Part shown: one piece after another, positions 15,754 to 22,481 of the stretch
Layout: each line of letters opens with the position of its first letter
How positions within the stretch are numbered: the first letter of the stretch is position 1
Assembly: GCA_022615215.1 (NCBI GenBank)
Contig: JAKEHD010000359.1
Span: 1-28,785 of the forward strand
DNA length: 28,785 bases
Source of the DNA: Blastocatellia bacterium
Lineage (GTDB): Bacteria; Acidobacteriota; Blastocatellia; UBA7656
Reading direction: 5' to 3'
Notes under the pieces: generated by a model
What the model was told of the DNA's origin: nothing
The model's database searches: none
The model's input: the letters and a program-made list of their open reading frames with translations, nothing else
Translations under genes and position numbers: made by a program

Positions 15754-17256
15754 ATGAAAACATTGAAAATCATGAGGAAAAAAGTCTTCCTTTTTCTGCG
15801 CGTGAGCGCCATCGCAATAGTGGCAGCATTCGTGGGGGCTACTACGGTCGACTTTGCCTCGCCCTCAGACCCAGGCACGGGGGACTGGCCCATGTGGGGC
15901 GGGACGGCCGACCGCAACATGATCTCTAACATGAAAGGACTGCCCACAAGCTGGGACATAGAATCCAAGAAAAACGTCAAGTGGATGCAGCCCATCGGCT
16001 CGCAGAGCTACGGAAACCCTGTCGTCGCGGGCGGGATGGTCTTTCTCGGAACGAATAACGAATCTCCGCGCGACCCGAAGATCACGGGCGACAAGGGGAT
16101 TCTGATGGCCTTCAGAGAATCGGACGGAGAGTTTCTCTGGCAGGCCGTTTCGGACAAACTCCCGCAGGGGCGCGTAAACGACTGGCCTTTTCAGGGTATA
16201 TGCTCTTCGCCGCTGGTCGAAGGCGAGCGGCTCTATTATGTCACCAGCCGATGTGAGGTCGTATGTCTGGACATAAAGGGCTTCCACGACGGAGAGAACG
16301 ACGGTCCCTTCAAGGATGAAAAGCTCAAGGGCAAGAACGACGCCGACATTATATGGGTTTTCGACATGATGGAAGAGGTGGGGTCTCAGCCTCACAACAT
16401 GGCGAATTGTTCTCCCGTTGTGTTCGGAGACCTCATCTACATAAACACATCGAACGGACACGACGAAAGCCACGTGAACATCCCCTCTCCGAAAGCGCCC
16501 TGCCTGATCGCCGTGAACAAAAACACGGGCAAGCTTGTATGGGAAGATAACTCCGTCGAAGACCGCATATTGCACGGGCAATGGGCTTCGCCTACGGTCG
16601 GCAAAATAGGCGGCGTCGATCAGGTCATAATGGGACAGGGCGACGGATGGATTCGGGGATATGAGGCCGTGAGCGGAAAGAAGCTCTGGGAGTTCGACAC
16701 CAATCCTAAAGATTCAACGTGGCCCAAGACGCGCAACAACGTCATCTCTACGGCCGTCGTGTGGGACAACAAGGTTTACATAGCCAACGGCCAGGATCCT
16801 GAGCACGGGGAAGGAGTCGGGCACCTCTACGCCATAGACGCCACCAAGCGAGGCGACATCACGAAGAGCGGAGTGGTCTGGCATTACGATAAGATTCGCC
16901 GCTCTATTTCAACTCCGGCAATTCATGAAGGCTTGATCTATTACCCAGACTTCAGCGGCTTCCTTCATTGCCTGGATGCAAAGACGGGACGGGTTCACTG
17001 GGTACACGACACATTCGCCGCCGTGTGGGGGTCTCCGATAGTCATTGACGGGAAGGTCTACCTGGGCGACGAAGACGGAGACGTAGTGGTTATGCAAGCG
17101 GGCAAAGAGAAGAAGGTTTTAGGCGAGTACAACATGGGAAGCTCGGTCTATGCGACGCCCGTGCCCGCCAATGGCACTCTGTTCATAATGAACCGCAATC
17201 AATTGTACGCCCTGTCGCTGACAGGCGCGGACAAAGCCGCCGGCGCTCGACGCTGA
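15754..17256 (+). CDS. Exported PQQ-like beta-propeller protein (propeller 5)
   Basis: A 500-aa protein. The N-terminal hydrophobic helix (about 9-30) acts as a signal or anchor; DWPMWGGTADRNMISN then replaces the RGP form of the array signature. Blade motifs include AFRESDGEFLW, AVNKNTGKLVW, GYEAVSGKKLW and CLDAKTGRVHW. Three cysteines lie close together in CSSPLVEGERLYYVTSRCEVVC, possibly a disulphide. Ligand unknown. The ribosome site is weak, and the gene is probably read by coupling from propeller 4, 10 nt upstream. A heptamer repeat follows the stop. Confidence 0.9.
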   Translation: MKTLKIMRKKVFLFLRVSAIAIVAAFVGATTVDFASPSDPGTGDWPMWGGTADRNMISNMKGLPTSWDIESKKNVKWMQPIGSQSYGNPVVAGGMVFLGTNNESPRDPKITGDKGILMAFRESDGEFLWQAVSDKLPQGRVNDWPFQGICSSPLVEGERLYYVTSRCEVVCLDIKGFHDGENDGPFKDEKLKGKNDADIIWVFDMMEEVGSQPHNMANCSPVVFGDLIYINTSNGHDESHVNIPSPKAPCLIAVNKNTGKLVWEDNSVEDRILHGQWASPTVGKIGGVDQVIMGQGDGWIRGYEAVSGKKLWEFDTNPKDSTWPKTRNNVISTAVVWDNKVYIANGQDPEHGEGVGHLYAIDATKRGDITKSGVVWHYDKIRRSISTPAIHEGLIYYPDFSGFLHCLDAKTGRVHWVHDTFAAVWGSPIVIDGKVYLGDEDGDVVVMQAGKEKKVLGEYNMGSSVYATPVPANGTLFIMNRNQLYALSLTGADKAAGARR

Positions 17257-17257
17257 A

Positions 17258-17349
17258 TCAGCTATCAGCTATCAGCCGTCAGCCCTCAGTCTTCAGCCCT
17301 CAACTATCGGTTCTCAGTTGTCAGCCTGATAGCTGAGGGCTGATAGCTA
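17258..17349. repeat. Inverted heptamer repeat (TCAGCTA/TAGCTGA family), copy 1
   Basis: About ten TCAGNNN heptamers from 17258 (TCAGCTA twice, then TCAGCCG, TCAGCCC, TCAGTCT and degenerate units) are followed by three inverted heptamers (TGATAGC, TGAGGGC, TGATAGC) at 17327-17347. The ends form a perfect 11-bp stem (17267-17277 with 17338-17348). It fills the spacer between propellers 5 and 6. A second member lies at 25852-25942. Confidence 0.85.
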
Positions 17350-17365
17350 TGCCCGAGGAGGAGTC

Positions 17366-18724
17366 ATGCTAAAACGAGTCGCAGTCTTCTGTCTGTGTTT
17401 GAGCTTTGCCGGTGTAGTGCATGCGCAGAACTGGCCTTCATTTCGCGGCGAGAGGGCAGCGGGGGTCGCTGACGGTCAGGGTACTCCGACCTCCTGGAAT
17501 GTCGAAAAATCGATCAACATCTTGTGGAAGATTGCTATTCCGGGACTCGCTCACTCAAGCCCCATAGTATGGGGCAATCGCATATTCGTCACCACAGCCA
17601 TCAGCAGCGACCCTAATACTTACTTCCGTCACGGACTATACGGCGCGGGCGATTCGGCTGCGGACGTGAGCAAACACACCTGGAAGGTCTATGCGCTCAA
17701 TAAGCGCACGGGCAAAATTATCTGGGAGAAGACCGCGCACGTTGGCGTGCCCAAAATCAAACGCCATATCAAATCCACACATGCAAGCTCGACTCCCGCG
17801 ACCGACGGCAAATACGTGGTCGCGTTCTTCGGTTCCGAAGGGCTTTACTGTTATGATTTCGACGGCAAGCTTTTATGGAAGAAAGACCTCGGAGTGCTCG
17901 ACCTCGGAGCCTTCAATGTTCCCGACCTGCAATGGGGCACGGCCAGTTCGCCCATCATTTATAAGAACCTGGTCATAGTTCAGTGCGACACGCAGAAAGA
18001 AGATTTCATAGCGGCTTTCGACATAAAGACAGGCAAAGAGGTCTGGCGCACCTCGCGCGAAGAGTTGCCCTCGTGGGGCACGCCTACGGTCTACGAAGGG
18101 AAGTCGCGCGTTGAGATGATAGTAAACGGGACGAACCACATAATCGGCTACGACCCCCTTACCGGAAAAGAGTTGTGGCGGCTCGCGGGCAATTCTCTCA
18201 TCACATGTCCCACGCCCATAATCGGGCACGGTCTGATCTTCGTCACAAGCGGCTATCGCCCGATCAAACCCATCTACGCCATCCGGTTGGGCGCGACCGG
18301 CGACATATCTCTCAAAGACGGCGCGACCTCTAACGAGCACGTCGCATGGAGCAGGATGCGCGGCGGCCCATATCAACCCACCCCTATAATTTATGGCGAC
18401 TACCTCTACACCTGCGCCAACCATGGCGTGCTGACCTGTTATGACGCGAAGACCGGTGAGCAAATCTACGAGCAGCGCATAGCTGACAAAGGCGGGGCAT
18501 ACAGCGCCTCGCCCGTTGCGGCTGACGGGAAGCTCTACCTTTCGAGCGAAGACGGCGAAATTTTCGTGGTCAAGACCGGCCCGAAATACGAATTGCTCGC
18601 GGCCAACCCGATGGGCGAAGTCCTTATGGCTACGCCTGCAATATCTGACGGGATGATATTCGTGCGAGGCCGCCATCACCTGTTCGCCCTAGGAGAGCGA
18701 AAGGCGGCCAATGGCGCGAAGTGA
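17366..18724 (+). CDS. Exported PQQ-like beta-propeller protein (propeller 6), close paralogue of propeller 1
   Basis: A 452-aa protein with a signal peptide (1-20, VVHA-QNW) and the signature NWPSFRGERAAG. Whole-length blade-for-blade similarity to propeller 1 includes long identical stretches (DVSKHTWKVYALNKRTGKIIWEK is shared except in flanks). Blade motifs: AFDIKTGKEVW, GYDPLTGKELW, CYDAKTGEQIY. Ribosome site GAGGAGG 4 nt before the ATG. The C-terminal MIFVRGRHHLFALGER is duplicated as DNA at 19628-19678. Last intact propeller gene; a hairpin (18728-18747) follows. Function unknown. Confidence 0.92.
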   Translation: MLKRVAVFCLCLSFAGVVHAQNWPSFRGERAAGVADGQGTPTSWNVEKSINILWKIAIPGLAHSSPIVWGNRIFVTTAISSDPNTYFRHGLYGAGDSAADVSKHTWKVYALNKRTGKIIWEKTAHVGVPKIKRHIKSTHASSTPATDGKYVVAFFGSEGLYCYDFDGKLLWKKDLGVLDLGAFNVPDLQWGTASSPIIYKNLVIVQCDTQKEDFIAAFDIKTGKEVWRTSREELPSWGTPTVYEGKSRVEMIVNGTNHIIGYDPLTGKELWRLAGNSLITCPTPIIGHGLIFVTSGYRPIKPIYAIRLGATGDISLKDGATSNEHVAWSRMRGGPYQPTPIIYGDYLYTCANHGVLTCYDAKTGEQIYEQRIADKGGAYSASPVAADGKLYLSSEDGEIFVVKTGPKYELLAANPMGEVLMATPAISDGMIFVRGRHHLFALGERKAANGAK

Positions 18725-18727
18725 ATT

Positions 18728-18747
18728 GGCGGGATGCGATACCCGCC
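18728..18747 (+). terminator. Hairpin after propeller 6
   Basis: GGCGGG (18728-18733), an 8-nt loop and CCCGCC (18742-18747), 4 nt past the stop. A GC-rich stem but only TT follows, so it is at best a weak or factor-assisted terminator. Confidence 0.45.
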
Positions 18748-18793
18748 TTGCAGGAGTGACCTGTACGGCTGATCCATGAATCAAAAAACACTC

Positions 18794-18822
18794 TTGACAG
18801 ACTCATTGAATGAGCATAGGAT
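18794..18822 (+). promoter_or_regulatory. Sigma70-like promoter of the RHH gene
   Basis: Consensus TTGACA (18794-18799), a 17-nt spacer, and TAGGAT (18817-18822, four of six consensus bases). The spacer contains the palindrome CTCATTGAATGAG (18802-18814). Confidence 0.75.
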
Positions 18823-18836
18823 GAGGGCCGAATGAG
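18802..18836 (+). promoter_or_regulatory. Putative operator: palindrome plus 11-bp-phased AATGAG repeats
   Basis: The palindrome CTCATT-G-AATGAG (18802-18814) is followed by GATGAG at 18820 and AATGAG at 18831. The three same-strand hexamers begin at 18809, 18820 and 18831, exactly 11 bp apart, so they face one side of the helix. They run from the promoter spacer across the -10 box towards the ribosome site. Phased short repeats are typical operators for ribbon-helix-helix proteins, and the next gene encodes one. Confidence 0.55.
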
Positions 18837-18848
18837 AGGTGATAGATT

Positions 18849-19088
18849 ATGAGTGATACTGTGAGAATTCAATTTGAATTGCCTGAAGAAAAGGTTAGAG
18901 AGCTGGAGAGGCTGATGCAAGAAACCGGAATAGGCACCAGGAAGGATTTTTTTAATAACGCTCTGACCTTGCTTGAATGGGCGATACACGAGCGGAAAGC
19001 AGGGCATGTGATCGCTTCGCTTGATGAAAAGAACAAGCAGTACAAAGAACTTGTCATGCCGATTCTATCCGCTGTCGCGGCAAAATAG
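18849..19088 (+). CDS. Ribbon-helix-helix (CopG/MetJ-type) small protein
   Basis: A 79-aa protein. The N-terminal strand TVRIQFELP (4-12), helix A (EEKVRELERLMQETG), the turn IGTRKDF and helix B (about 34-52, FFNNALTLLEWAIHERKAG) match the RHH fold of dimeric DNA-binding proteins. The tail GHVIASLDEKNKQYKELVMPIL is of unknown role. It probably binds its own promoter repeats (inference). AGGTG lies about 7 nt before the ATG. Base composition is visibly AT-richer than the propeller genes. It could be an antitoxin-like partner or a repressor of the downstream island; no classical toxin follows, but a two-TM protein does. Confidence 0.8.
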   Translation: MSDTVRIQFELPEEKVRELERLMQETGIGTRKDFFNNALTLLEWAIHERKAGHVIASLDEKNKQYKELVMPILSAVAAK

Positions 19089-19107
19089 CGAAGCAACAAT
19101 CAAGTTC

Positions 19108-19138
19108 GAAAGGGAGAGATTTCTAACATCTCCCTTTC
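19108..19138 (+). terminator. Stem-loop after the RHH gene
   Basis: GAAAGGGAGA (19108-19117) pairs perfectly with TCTCCCTTTC (19129-19138) across an 11-nt loop, 19 nt past the RHH stop. No long T-run follows, so termination may be partial. It would uncouple the RHH gene from the two-TM gene. Confidence 0.55.
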
Positions 19139-19165
19139 TATGCTCAATATCGAGTTTTTGTTGCC

Positions 19166-19531
19166 ATGGATCCTAAAGAGCCATCCAAGGTACTTAGCGA
19201 AGCAAATCTAGCCGGCAAAGACACGGATACAACCCCTTCTCCATTACATTCCTACGAAAGAATCGAAGAGCGGCTTTCTGTCGAAGAGTTCATCAAACGG
19301 GAACAAGCATTGAGCGATATCGCTCTTCGGGAAAAGGCGTTGAATTTCCTCATTCGCGCCTTCGGTGTCCTTTTGATTTGTACGATTTTAATCATTATCT
19401 TTCAAGGCTTTCATATCGGCGGATTCAGCTTGGAGCCGGACTTTCTGAAATGGTTGGGAATAGCAACCGTAGGCGAAGTGGCTACACTCCTTACCATAGC
19501 TATTGGCTCTCTCTTTAAAAGAAGATCATAG
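19166..19531 (+). CDS. Small two-TM membrane protein, unknown
   Basis: Not recognised. A 121-aa protein with a hydrophilic N-terminal half (1-58) containing a charged helix (YERIEERLSVEEFIKREQALSDIALREKALN, probably coiled coil). TM1 is at about 61-80 (FGVLLICTILIIIF) and TM2 at about 94-116, with a basic tail FKRRS. Coiled-coil plus two-TM architecture recurs among membrane effectors of phage-defence loci (family-level analogy only). No clear ribosome site precedes the ATG, so the start is provisional. It sits between the RHH gene and the nuclease/TOPRIM pair. Confidence 0.7.
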   Translation: MDPKEPSKVLSEANLAGKDTDTTPSPLHSYERIEERLSVEEFIKREQALSDIALREKALNFLIRAFGVLLICTILIIIFQGFHIGGFSLEPDFLKWLGIATVGEVATLLTIAIGSLFKRRS

Positions 19532-19627
19532 CGCTTTGAAGAAAAGAAAAACGATCAGTAAACCGTATCCTTCACCTCGCCTCAAGACGCCGCAAAGTCT
19601 GTATGCTTTCGCGCCTCGGTGCCATGA

Positions 19628-19700
19628 GATGATATTCGCGCGAGGCCGCCATCACCTGTTCGCCGTAGGAGAGCGAAATGACAACGGCACGAAGATATGA
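19628..19700 (+). pseudogene. Remnant of a propeller-gene 3' end
   Basis: Positions 19628-19678 match the end of propeller 6 (18652-18702) at 49 of 51 bases, and the frame reads MIFARGRHHLFAVGER followed by a stop after NDNGTKI. Base changes are mixed: GCCGTAGG as in propeller 1, GAGAGCGAAA as in propeller 6. It is therefore most likely the tail of a separate, seventh copy whose body was lost, rather than a direct copy of propeller 6. No propeller sequence is recognisable before 19628. The remnant's last bases supply the ribosome site and start codon of the nuclease gene. Confidence 0.8.
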
Positions 19701-20226
19701 AAGAAAGATATCGGGCTACGATTGGGATAAATTGCAGGAGCTTTGGAGAGCGATCAAGAGAGGTAGAACTCCTGGCTGGAGGCAGGGAAAGGCGTTCGAG
19801 TACCTTGTTATTCGAGCTTTCGAGCTTGATGGCGCAGAGGTGCGTTGGCCCTACAGTGTCAGGATCGGTAAGGATGAACTTGAACAGATCGATGGAGTGG
19901 TTTATACAGGCGGGCTTGCATGTCTTGTCGAGTGCAAAGATAAAGCCACGAGAGTCAATATCGAACCCATTGCGAAGCTGCGCAATCAACTTCTCCGCAG
20001 ACCGGGAGCCGTAATCGGCAGTGTTTTCAGTCGTGAAGGTTTTACCGAACCTGCAATAACCCTGGCACACTTTACCTCACCTCAGACGATACTCTTATGG
20101 ACCGGTGAAGAAGTGGAATACGTGCTTGAGAGAAGGAACATATCTCAAGCCCTCGTAACGAAGTATCGTATTTGCATCGAGAAGGGGGTTCCCGACTATA
20201 ATATCACTATCGAGGATATTATATGA
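19678..20226 (+). CDS. PD-(D/E)XK nuclease, Mrr/restriction-endonuclease-like
   Basis: A 182-aa protein. The core has the PD-(D/E)XK pattern: GKAFEYLVIRAF (E41), EQIDGVVY (D72), a hydrophobic strand, then LVECKDK (E85-x-K87). The rest resembles the compact Mrr_cat/DUF-type restriction endonuclease domain, with a C-terminal 60 residues of unclear role. It is predicted to cut DNA with a metal ion. The ribosome site GGAG, 6 nt before the ATG, lies inside the propeller-gene remnant. The stop overlaps the next start by ATGA, so the two products are probably made in concert. Not linked to a methylase or ATPase here, so not a classical restriction system. Confidence 0.78.
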   Translation: MTTARRYERKISGYDWDKLQELWRAIKRGRTPGWRQGKAFEYLVIRAFELDGAEVRWPYSVRIGKDELEQIDGVVYTGGLACLVECKDKATRVNIEPIAKLRNQLLRRPGAVIGSVFSREGFTEPAITLAHFTSPQTILLWTGEEVEYVLERRNISQALVTKYRICIEKGVPDYNITIEDII

Positions 20227-20774
20227 AGAAAGCATACCTAGTAACGGAAGGCCCAGCGGATGCGGAGATAATCAAGAAGCTTCTGCCGGATGATATTGTC
20301 CAGGACATTGAATTCGTCGTCGGGTCCGGTCTTTACTCCGCACAATCTCTGGCCCGGTCGATTCTTGCCGTCAAAGAGACGCCGGTAGCTCTTGTGCTGA
20401 ATGCTGACATGACTAATGAAGCCAGCATTCAAGAGAAGGAGGATTTTTACAGAGAAGCACTCCGCCAGGCATCATCCGGTGCCAAATTCGAAGTGTTTTT
20501 GGCAAAACCGGGAGTAGACACTTTTGTCTTTCAAAATCCACATTTTATGGAATGGCTTGCAGAGCAGAATTACTCGAAAGCAGACCTGAACACACTCAGA
20601 TCACATTCCGGAGAATTTCTTTATAAGTCTGAGTCGAAGAATAGTCAGGATGTATTGTTGTTGGAAAATATTCTGGACGATATTGATCGTAAGACTATCA
20701 AGGCCATACAAAAAAGCACTTTTATAAATGACCTGATCAAATTCTTATCTTCAGTGATTGGTAAGAAGAAGTGA
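20223..20774 (+). CDS. TOPRIM-like protein paired with the nuclease
   Basis: A 183-aa protein. The N-terminal KAYLVTEGPADAEIIKKLL has the TOPRIM acidic E9-G-x-x-D13 and helix; the second acidic strand reads VALVLNADMTNEAS, where one of the usual two aspartates is replaced (N60-A-D62), so the site may be degenerate. A later VFLAKPGVDTFVF echoes the EPxxE region of DUF4276/OLD-type TOPRIM proteins. No ATPase domain is present. Visibly AT-richer than surrounding genes. It begins 4 nt inside the nuclease stop. TOPRIM identification is by pattern only and moderate. It converges with the acyl-CoA ligase 16 bp downstream. Confidence 0.65.
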   Translation: MKKAYLVTEGPADAEIIKKLLPDDIVQDIEFVVGSGLYSAQSLARSILAVKETPVALVLNADMTNEASIQEKEDFYREALRQASSGAKFEVFLAKPGVDTFVFQNPHFMEWLAEQNYSKADLNTLRSHSGEFLYKSESKNSQDVLLLENILDDIDRKTIKAIQKSTFINDLIKFLSSVIGKKK

Positions 20775-20790
20775 TTGCCCTGCCGAATGC

Positions 20791-22305
20791 CTACTCCTCA
20801 GATTGAGCGAATCGTTCCTTCAAAGCGCGCTTCAGAATTTTGCCCGTAGGGTTCTTGGGCAGAGATTCCAAAAATACTATCTTCGCGGGAATTTTGAATT
20901 TCGTCACATAGCCGCCGATGTGCTCGCGGAGTTCTTCTTCCGTGAGCGAACGGCCCGGTCGGAGGACGACTGCGGCCATGATCTCTTCTCCGAAAGTCTC
21001 ATCCGGGACGGCGAAGACGGCTGCCTCGGCAACCGAAGGGTGCAGGTATATCCCCTCTTCGATTTCGCGCGGAGAGATGTTTTCGCCGCCTTTGATTATC
21101 AGGTCTTTCTTTCGGTCTGTGATGAAGACGTAACCCCGCTCGTCTATGTACCCGATATCGCCTGTGTGCAGCCACCCGCCGACGAGCGCCTCGCGCGTCT
21201 CTTCTTCTTTGTTCAGATACCCTTTCATGATGTGTTTCCCTCGCGCGCATATCTCGCCGACCTCGCCCGGAGAGAGCACATTGTTGTCGAAGTCCATAAC
21301 GCACACTTCTATGCCGGGCAGACTGCGGCCTACCGATCCCGGAATGTAGTCTTCTTCGGGCGCGAAGCCCGTCAATGCGCCTGCCGTCTCAGACAATCCA
21401 TAGCCCTGCACCACGCTGCAATCGAAGAGGCGCTCGAATTCCAGGCGGACGGCTTCCGATAGCGCGGCCCCGCCGGAATTGACGCGCTCAAGCGATGAGT
21501 AATCGTAGCTTTCGCGCTCCGGGTGATTTATCAAATAAGTCAACATCGTCGGCACGACCGCCAGGCGGTCGACTCTGAAATCCTGAATCGTTTTTAAGAC
21601 TTCTCCGGGGTCGAAGCGGCGGAGTATGCGCGAGATAGCTCCGTTCCGATAGTAGAAATTCATCACAAGCACGCCGTAGACATGGCTCAGGGGAAGCGCG
21701 AGCGCAGAGCGAATCGGGGCGAGGGCTTTATTGAACTGGTAGACGGAATCGGCGACGAAGAGCATATTTTCATGGCCGAGACAGACGCCTTTCGGATTGC
21801 CCGTAGTCCCCGATGTGTATAGAAGCATCGCCAGGTTGTCTTCGTTGCGGTCGACCAGAGACTCGAAAGGCTCCGCAGATTCGATTTCAGGCAGAACATT
21901 GATCGCGTCTTCGGTTTCGCCCATGACCAGAACTTCTCTGAATCCTTCTACCCCCTCTGAAGCCTCTTTCAAACGCGAGGCCAGTTCGGGCGATGTCACG
22001 ACTATCTGCGCGCCGGAGTCTTCGAGCACGTAACGGACTTCGCGGGCGTTCCACATCGGGGTGACGGGAATGATGGCCGCGCCGATCTTCCACGTTGCGA
22101 CGAAGGCGCTCAGGACATCGGGCGAGTTCAGCATCATCACCACCACACGATCTTCAGGCTTCACGCCATGCTCGCGCAGCACGGAAGCCATCCTGCACGC
22201 AGAAGAATACATCTCGACGTTCGTGTACGAGAGGTCTTCGAAATAGACGGCCGTGTATTCACCGAAACGGGCGATGTTATCGAGTGCAAGCCGGGCGATG
22301 TTCAT
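20791..22305 (-). CDS. Acyl-CoA synthetase (AMP-forming ligase)
   Basis: A 504-aa class I adenylate-forming enzyme that activates a carboxylic (probably fatty) acid with ATP and CoA. Motifs: LYTSGTTGNPKG (162-173, phosphate loop), YGLSETAG in the middle, GWLHTGDIGYIDERGY with TDRKKDLIIKGGENISPREIE (hinge and A8), and PKNPTGKILKR near the C-terminus with the catalytic Lys. The acid chain length cannot be read from the sequence. AAAGGA lies 8 nt before the ATG. Divergent from an SDR reductase, suggesting shared control of a fatty-acid or lipid step. Confidence 0.93.
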   Translation of the reverse strand: MNIARLALDNIARFGEYTAVYFEDLSYTNVEMYSSACRMASVLREHGVKPEDRVVVMMLNSPDVLSAFVATWKIGAAIIPVTPMWNAREVRYVLEDSGAQIVVTSPELASRLKEASEGVEGFREVLVMGETEDAINVLPEIESAEPFESLVDRNEDNLAMLLYTSGTTGNPKGVCLGHENMLFVADSVYQFNKALAPIRSALALPLSHVYGVLVMNFYYRNGAISRILRRFDPGEVLKTIQDFRVDRLAVVPTMLTYLINHPERESYDYSSLERVNSGGAALSEAVRLEFERLFDCSVVQGYGLSETAGALTGFAPEEDYIPGSVGRSLPGIEVCVMDFDNNVLSPGEVGEICARGKHIMKGYLNKEEETREALVGGWLHTGDIGYIDERGYVFITDRKKDLIIKGGENISPREIEEGIYLHPSVAEAAVFAVPDETFGEEIMAAVVLRPGRSLTEEELREHIGGYVTKFKIPAKIVFLESLPKNPTGKILKRALKERFAQSEE

Positions 22306-22371
22306 AAGCCGATTCCTTTCGTCAGCGACAGACAGAAATTCAATGAGCGCGATCTCTTTGCCTACAGGCGG

Positions 22372-22400
22372 TTGCCGATGGCGGACAAATTTTAGATAAT
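22372..22400 (+). promoter_or_regulatory. Promoter of the SDR gene
   Basis: TTGCCG (22372-22377), a 17-nt spacer and GATAAT (22395-22400, five of six). Confidence 0.6.
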
Positions 22401-22417
22401 GGCTCGCGCTTTCGCCA

Positions 22418-22449
22418 GCATAAGGCGCAATATATGATTGCGCTTATGC
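22418..22449. promoter_or_regulatory. Inverted repeat in the SDR leader (probable operator)
   Basis: GCATAAG-G-CGCAAT, loop ATATG, ATTGCG-CTTATGC: 13 paired bases with one bulged G, starting 17 nt after the -10 box and ending 32 nt before the ATG. Either a repressor site just downstream of the transcript start or an RNA hairpin near the ribosome site. Confidence 0.6.
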
Positions 22450-22481
22450 CTGACCGGGAAGATTAAAAATGGAGGAAGATG

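Noticed and set aside
14910..15995. Open frame (361 aa) on the minus strand
   Set aside because: Antisense across the ends of propellers 4 and 5; no recognisable motif.
17873..18679. Open frame (268 aa) on the minus strand
   Set aside because: Antisense to propeller 6; mirrors the similar shadow in propeller 1 because the genes are paralogues.
20758..21462. Open frame (234 aa) on the plus strand
   Set aside because: Antisense to the acyl-CoA ligase, whose motifs are complete.
22338..22347. Ten-base match to the RHH operator half (CTCATTGAAT) upstream of the acyl-CoA ligase
   Set aside because: Lacks the second half-site and the 11-bp phased repeats; likely chance.
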